NCBI RefSeq assembly: GCF_003444775.1 | Contig: NZ_CP021081.1 | Location: 2,745,001-2,801,970, forward strand | Length of the DNA stretch: 56,970 nt | Source of the DNA: Deinococcus ficus | GTDB taxonomy: Bacteria > Deinococcota > Deinococci > Deinococcales > Deinococcaceae | Direction: 5' to 3' | Shown here: positions 54,255 through 56,970 of the stretch, in pieces | Layout: each line of letters opens with the position of its first letter | How positions within the stretch are numbered: the first letter of the stretch is position 1 | Position numbers and translations under genes: made by a program | Notes under the pieces: generated by a model | Database searches by the model: none | Told to the model about the DNA's origin: nothing | The model's input: only the letters and a program-made list of their open reading frames with translations

Positions 54255-54260
54255 TACACT
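54255..54260 (+). promoter_or_regulatory. -10 element between response regulator and kinase genes
   Basis: TACACT six bases before the ATG of a 26-codon ORF at 54267. Matches the leaderless layout and gives the kinase its own promoter after the hairpin at 54231-54246. Confidence 0.5.
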
Positions 54261-54266
54261 GACGCC

Positions 54267-54347
54267 ATGAGACGCCCGCCGCGCCGCCCCCGCCTGCCTG
54301 TGCAGGAGGCGCGGCGCGGCGCCGTGCCACACCCGGGGCACCCATGA
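54267..54347 (+). CDS. 26-residue Arg/Pro-rich micro-ORF coupled to the histidine kinase gene
   Basis: ATG 54267, TGA 54345-54347 overlapping the kinase ATG at 54344 (ATGA). The peptide starts [18 protein letters not shown] and ends PGHP. It has the leaderless -10 TACACT six bases upstream, so ribosomes starting here would reach the kinase start by re-initiation. It may be a translational controller of the kinase rather than a functional peptide. Confidence 0.45.
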   Translation: MRRPPRRPRLPVQEARRGAVPHPGHP

Positions 54348-55708
54348 CCCGGGCAGCCCGGCTGGACGGCGCGCGCGTGGCGTGGCGGCACAGCCTGCGC
54401 TTCCGGCTGGCCCTGATCTACACCCTGCTGGCCCTGGCGATCACGTCCGTCATGGCCCTCGGGGTGATGGCGCTGCTGCTGCGCAGCATGGACCGGCAGT
54501 TCGACGCCCGCCTGAACGAGCGCGCCGACGTGATCGCCGAACGCTTTTCCAACCCCGCGCGTTCGCTGGGCGTGGGCCTGCCCCCGGTGGGGTACACCGC
54601 CCTCGTCAGCCCGGACGGCACCATCCTGCAGGCCAGCAGCGGCCTGAACCTCAAGGCCGGGGAGCCCTTCCCGTACCTCAGCCAGTCCCGGGTGCCGCTG
54701 CTGGGCGTCCCGATCCGCACCGTGACCCGCAAGGCCGGCGATTTCGGAACGCTGTGGGTGGGCCTGCCGGAGGAGGACCTGATCAACGCCCGTGAGAGCG
54801 CCACCCGCGCGCTGCTGCTGGCCCTGCTGGTCACGCCGCTGCTGATGCTCCCGGTGGGCCTCTGGGCGGGCCGCCGGGCCCTGACCGGCCTGGGCGGCGC
54901 CGCGGACCTCGCCGACCGCATCGACCCCACCCGCAGCCTCGCTACTCTGCCCCTGCCGGACCGGGAGGACGAGGTGCACCGCCTGCTCGCCGCGATCAAC
55001 CGTCTGCTGGTGCGCATCGAGGCCGGGCAGGCCCGCGAGAAGCAGCTACTCGGACAGATCGTGCACGAACTCGGCGCGCCGCTGACCGTCCTGAAGGCCT
55101 CCCTGAACCGCGCGGCCGAGCACACCGGCGACCCGGACGTGATCCGCTCGGCCCTGGTGGCCGACGAGCTCACCTTCACCACGCAGGACCTGATGCAGCT
55201 CGCCCGCGGGCAGCTGGAAATGAAACTCGTGTGGCACTACATCCCCGCCCGGACCCTGCAGGGCCGCCTGGACCGCCTGGTGCCCGGCACCGCCTTCCAG
55301 GGGGACTGGGCGGCCGGGATCCTGTGCGACCCGGACCGCCTGACCCAGGCGCTGCGCAACCTGCTCGCCAATGCCCGCCGCGCTGCCGGGCCGGACGGCA
55401 CCGTCACCCTGACCCTGAACGAGACCCCGGAGCAGGTGACCTTCACGGTGCGTGACAGCGGTCCCGGCCTGCCCCCGGACCTGGGGGACCGCATCTTCGA
55501 GCCATTCGTGAGCGGCGCGGGCAGCAGCGGCCTGGGCCTGAGTGTCAGCCGGCAGATCGCCCTGGCGCACGGCGGGAACCTGGCCGGCAGCACCGCGCCG
55601 GGCGGCGGCGCGCAGTTCACGCTGACGCTCCCGGGCGCCGCCCTGAACGAGACGGACGACGAAGTGAGCGAGGAACTGCTGGACGAGCCCGCTATCCTGG
55701 CCCGGTGA
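54344..55708 (+). CDS. Sensor histidine kinase
   Basis: 454 residues: TM1 (~22-48), extracytoplasmic sensor, TM2 (~156-178), HAMP, DHp with H-box [18 protein letters not shown] (His241; the usual R of HExRxPL is G), and HATPase with [31 protein letters not shown] and [19 protein letters not shown]. Forms a pair with the OmpR regulator. No Shine-Dalgarno at its ATG; coupled to the micro-ORF. Confidence 0.93.
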   Translation: MTRAARLDGARVAWRHSLRFRLALIYTLLALAITSVMALGVMALLLRSMDRQFDARLNERADVIAERFSNPARSLGVGLPPVGYTALVSPDGTILQASSGLNLKAGEPFPYLSQSRVPLLGVPIRTVTRKAGDFGTLWVGLPEEDLINARESATRALLLALLVTPLLMLPVGLWAGRRALTGLGGAADLADRIDPTRSLATLPLPDREDEVHRLLAAINRLLVRIEAGQAREKQLLGQIVHELGAPLTVLKASLNRAAEHTGDPDVIRSALVADELTFTTQDLMQLARGQLEMKLVWHYIPARTLQGRLDRLVPGTAFQGDWAAGILCDPDRLTQALRNLLANARRAAGPDGTVTLTLNETPEQVTFTVRDSGPGLPPDLGDRIFEPFVSGAGSSGLGLSVSRQIALAHGGNLAGSTAPGGGAQFTLTLPGAALNETDDEVSEELLDEPAILAR

Positions 55709-56799
55709 CCGGCGCCCCACCTCACCCTCACGCTGCCCAGGCCGCCGAACTCATCGCCCTGCTCACCCTGCGCTTCACGCCGCACCTGGGGCCGCGCCGC
55801 ATTGAGGCGCTGCGCACACACTTCGGGACTGCCCAGGCGGCCCTGAACGCTCCGCTGGCCGAACTGCGCACCGTGCCCGCCCTCGACAGTCGCAGCGTGG
55901 CGGGCATCGGCACTGCGAAGGCCGCCGACCTCGCGCACCAGGAACTCCAGAAGGCCGAGCGCGAAGGCGTCACCCTGCTCGGCCGGGGCCTGCCCGGGTA
56001 CCCGCCGGCCCTTGACGCCCTGGGTGACCCTCCACCCGTCGTGTGGGTGCGCGGGTCCCTCCCTGAGCTGCCCGTCACGCCGCGCAGCATCGGGATCGTG
56101 GGGACCCGCACCGCCAGCCCACACGCGATCAGCCTGACCCGCGGTATCGCCGCCGATCTCGCCCGCGCGGACGTGACCGTCATCAGCGGACTGGCGCGCG
56201 GCGTGGATACCGCCGCGCACGAGGCGGCGGTGGACGCCGGCGGGACCAGCATCGGTGTGCTCGGCAGCGCCGTGAACCACATCTACCCCAGCGAGAACGT
56301 GCCTCTGGCCCGCCGCCTCACCGTGCTCAGCGAATATCCGCTGGGCACCCCGCCGGCGCAGCATCACTTCCCCATGCGCAACCGCCTGATCGCCGCCCTG
56401 AGCAGCGGTACCCTGGTCGTGGAGGGCGAACGGAAATCCGGATCGCTGATCACCGCCACGCACGCCCTGGAATGCGGCCGGACCGTGTTTGCGGTGCCGG
56501 GCCGCGCCGGCGACCCCCGGGCCAGCGGTCCGCACAAACTCCTCCGGGAGGGCGCGGTCCTGACGGAAACCGCCCAGGACATCCTGGATGAGCTGAACTG
56601 GGGCACTGCACCGGCCCAGCCCCTCCCTGACCTCCCGCCAGAGCAGGCGCGGGTGCTGAAGGCGCTGGGCACGCCGGCCACCCTGGACGACCTTCAGGCG
56701 GTGACCGGTCTGGCGCTCCCCGACCTGCAGACCGCACTGGTGATGCTGCACCTGATGGGCCTTGCGGAAGAGACCGGCGGTCGCTGGGTGAGAAGGTAG
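55705..56799 (+). CDS. dprA: DNA processing protein DprA
   Basis: Loads RecA on incoming single-stranded DNA in natural transformation. 364 residues: N-terminal SAM-like ([22 protein letters not shown]), Rossmann core ([116 protein letters not shown]) and a C-terminal winged helix. GTG start overlaps the kinase TGA; TATCCT (55693-55698) six bases upstream suggests a leaderless mRNA. Confidence 0.95.
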   Translation: MTGAPPHPHAAQAAELIALLTLRFTPHLGPRRIEALRTHFGTAQAALNAPLAELRTVPALDSRSVAGIGTAKAADLAHQELQKAEREGVTLLGRGLPGYPPALDALGDPPPVVWVRGSLPELPVTPRSIGIVGTRTASPHAISLTRGIAADLARADVTVISGLARGVDTAAHEAAVDAGGTSIGVLGSAVNHIYPSENVPLARRLTVLSEYPLGTPPAQHHFPMRNRLIAALSSGTLVVEGERKSGSLITATHALECGRTVFAVPGRAGDPRASGPHKLLREGAVLTETAQDILDELNWGTAPAQPLPDLPPEQARVLKALGTPATLDDLQAVTGLALPDLQTALVMLHLMGLAEETGGRWVRR

Positions 56800-56970
56800 G
56801 AGAGAAGCCAGCCCGGGATTGGAGACCAGTCTGCCCCGATCTCCTTTTCTTTCTCCTGCGGGTCGTTCAGGTGGGGGAGAGAAGGGGAGGGGGTGGTATG
56901 CTTCGACTCGCATCGAGAGCTTGAGCTGAGCTTCATCCCGTACCGGATGCGACGGGTACGCGGACGACAA
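56800..56970 (+). other. Downstream region of dprA to the window end
   Basis: A weak hairpin (GGAGA 56821-56825 with TCTCC 56840-56844) followed by TTTTCTTT may end dprA. A G-rich tract (about 56869-56896) and TATGCT (56897-56902) follow, then sequence with CCCGT/ACGGG pairing. The next gene is not recognisable; an ATG at 56948 opens a frame cut by the window end. Confidence 0.4.

Overview
This is a gene-dense chromosomal segment of a high-GC Deinococcus-type bacterium. Several features support that. The topoisomerase IB (2215..3255) is 346 residues long with the expected catalytic Tyr at 289, as I remember for the D. radiodurans enzyme. It sits beside ung and near argG/argH, carA and pth. 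A parA/parB/rsmG/mnmG block is present. About 18 genes start only 5-7 bases after a TANNNT -10 element with no Shine-Dalgarno, which is the leaderless style described for Deinococcus. I see no rRNA, tRNA, insertion sequence, prophage or CRISPR array.

Layout. 1-7.3 kb (mostly minus strand): DUF2233 fragment, pth, the repair pair ung-topIB with a DUF427 gene, carA with an ARG-box-like site, and an exported DUF3352-like protein. 7.4-12.9 kb: arginine operon argG-GNAT-GNAT-GNAT-argH-GNAT-argA-like, driven by a promoter followed by two ARG-box-like sites. 13-15.4 kb: two small beta-barrel-like exported proteins and a class I aminotransferase. 15.6-24.7 kb: membrane GGDEF protein, large DUF937/Ig-like membrane protein, MntR-type repressor, then an ECF sigma/anti-sigma/RseB-like operon followed by DUF1800-DUF1501-cytochrome c. 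The last two operons share a near-identical sigma-E-like promoter (GGAACTT-N17-TCTAA), which defines a small local regulon. 24.6-35.9 kb: metabolic and transport genes (GNAT, GntR regulator, transketolase, gmk, macrodomain, sulfurtransferase, two lipoproteins, xseA, fluoride channel, CorA, esterase).

35.9-36.26 kb: a non-coding region with five perfect DnaA boxes and a 20-bp perfect inverted repeat, a candidate replication origin or DnaA-binding locus. 36.3-43.8 kb: trpF, a CuAO_N1 protein, DUF3089 lipoprotein, HAD phosphatase, a candidate small RNA, acpS, a metallo-beta-lactamase-fold protein and a single-chain fusion of the MntA antitoxin and HepT toxin. 43.9-48.5 kb: parB-parA-rsmG-LAGLIDADG-like-mnmG (minus), with two near-identical 29-bp parS-like elements. 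48.6-52.6 kb: branched-chain 2-oxo acid dehydrogenase E1alpha/E1beta/E2 with a small membrane gene inside. 52.9-57 kb: exported protein, OmpR/histidine-kinase pair with a leaderless micro-ORF between them, and dprA.

The most unusual content is the ECF promoter pair with its DUF1800/DUF1501/cytochrome target, the fused MntA-HepT protein, the DnaA-box cluster, the LAGLIDADG-like gene and parS-like repeats in the par operon, and the small-RNA candidate at 41.33-41.44 kb. Functions come from motif reading and family knowledge. No database search was possible.
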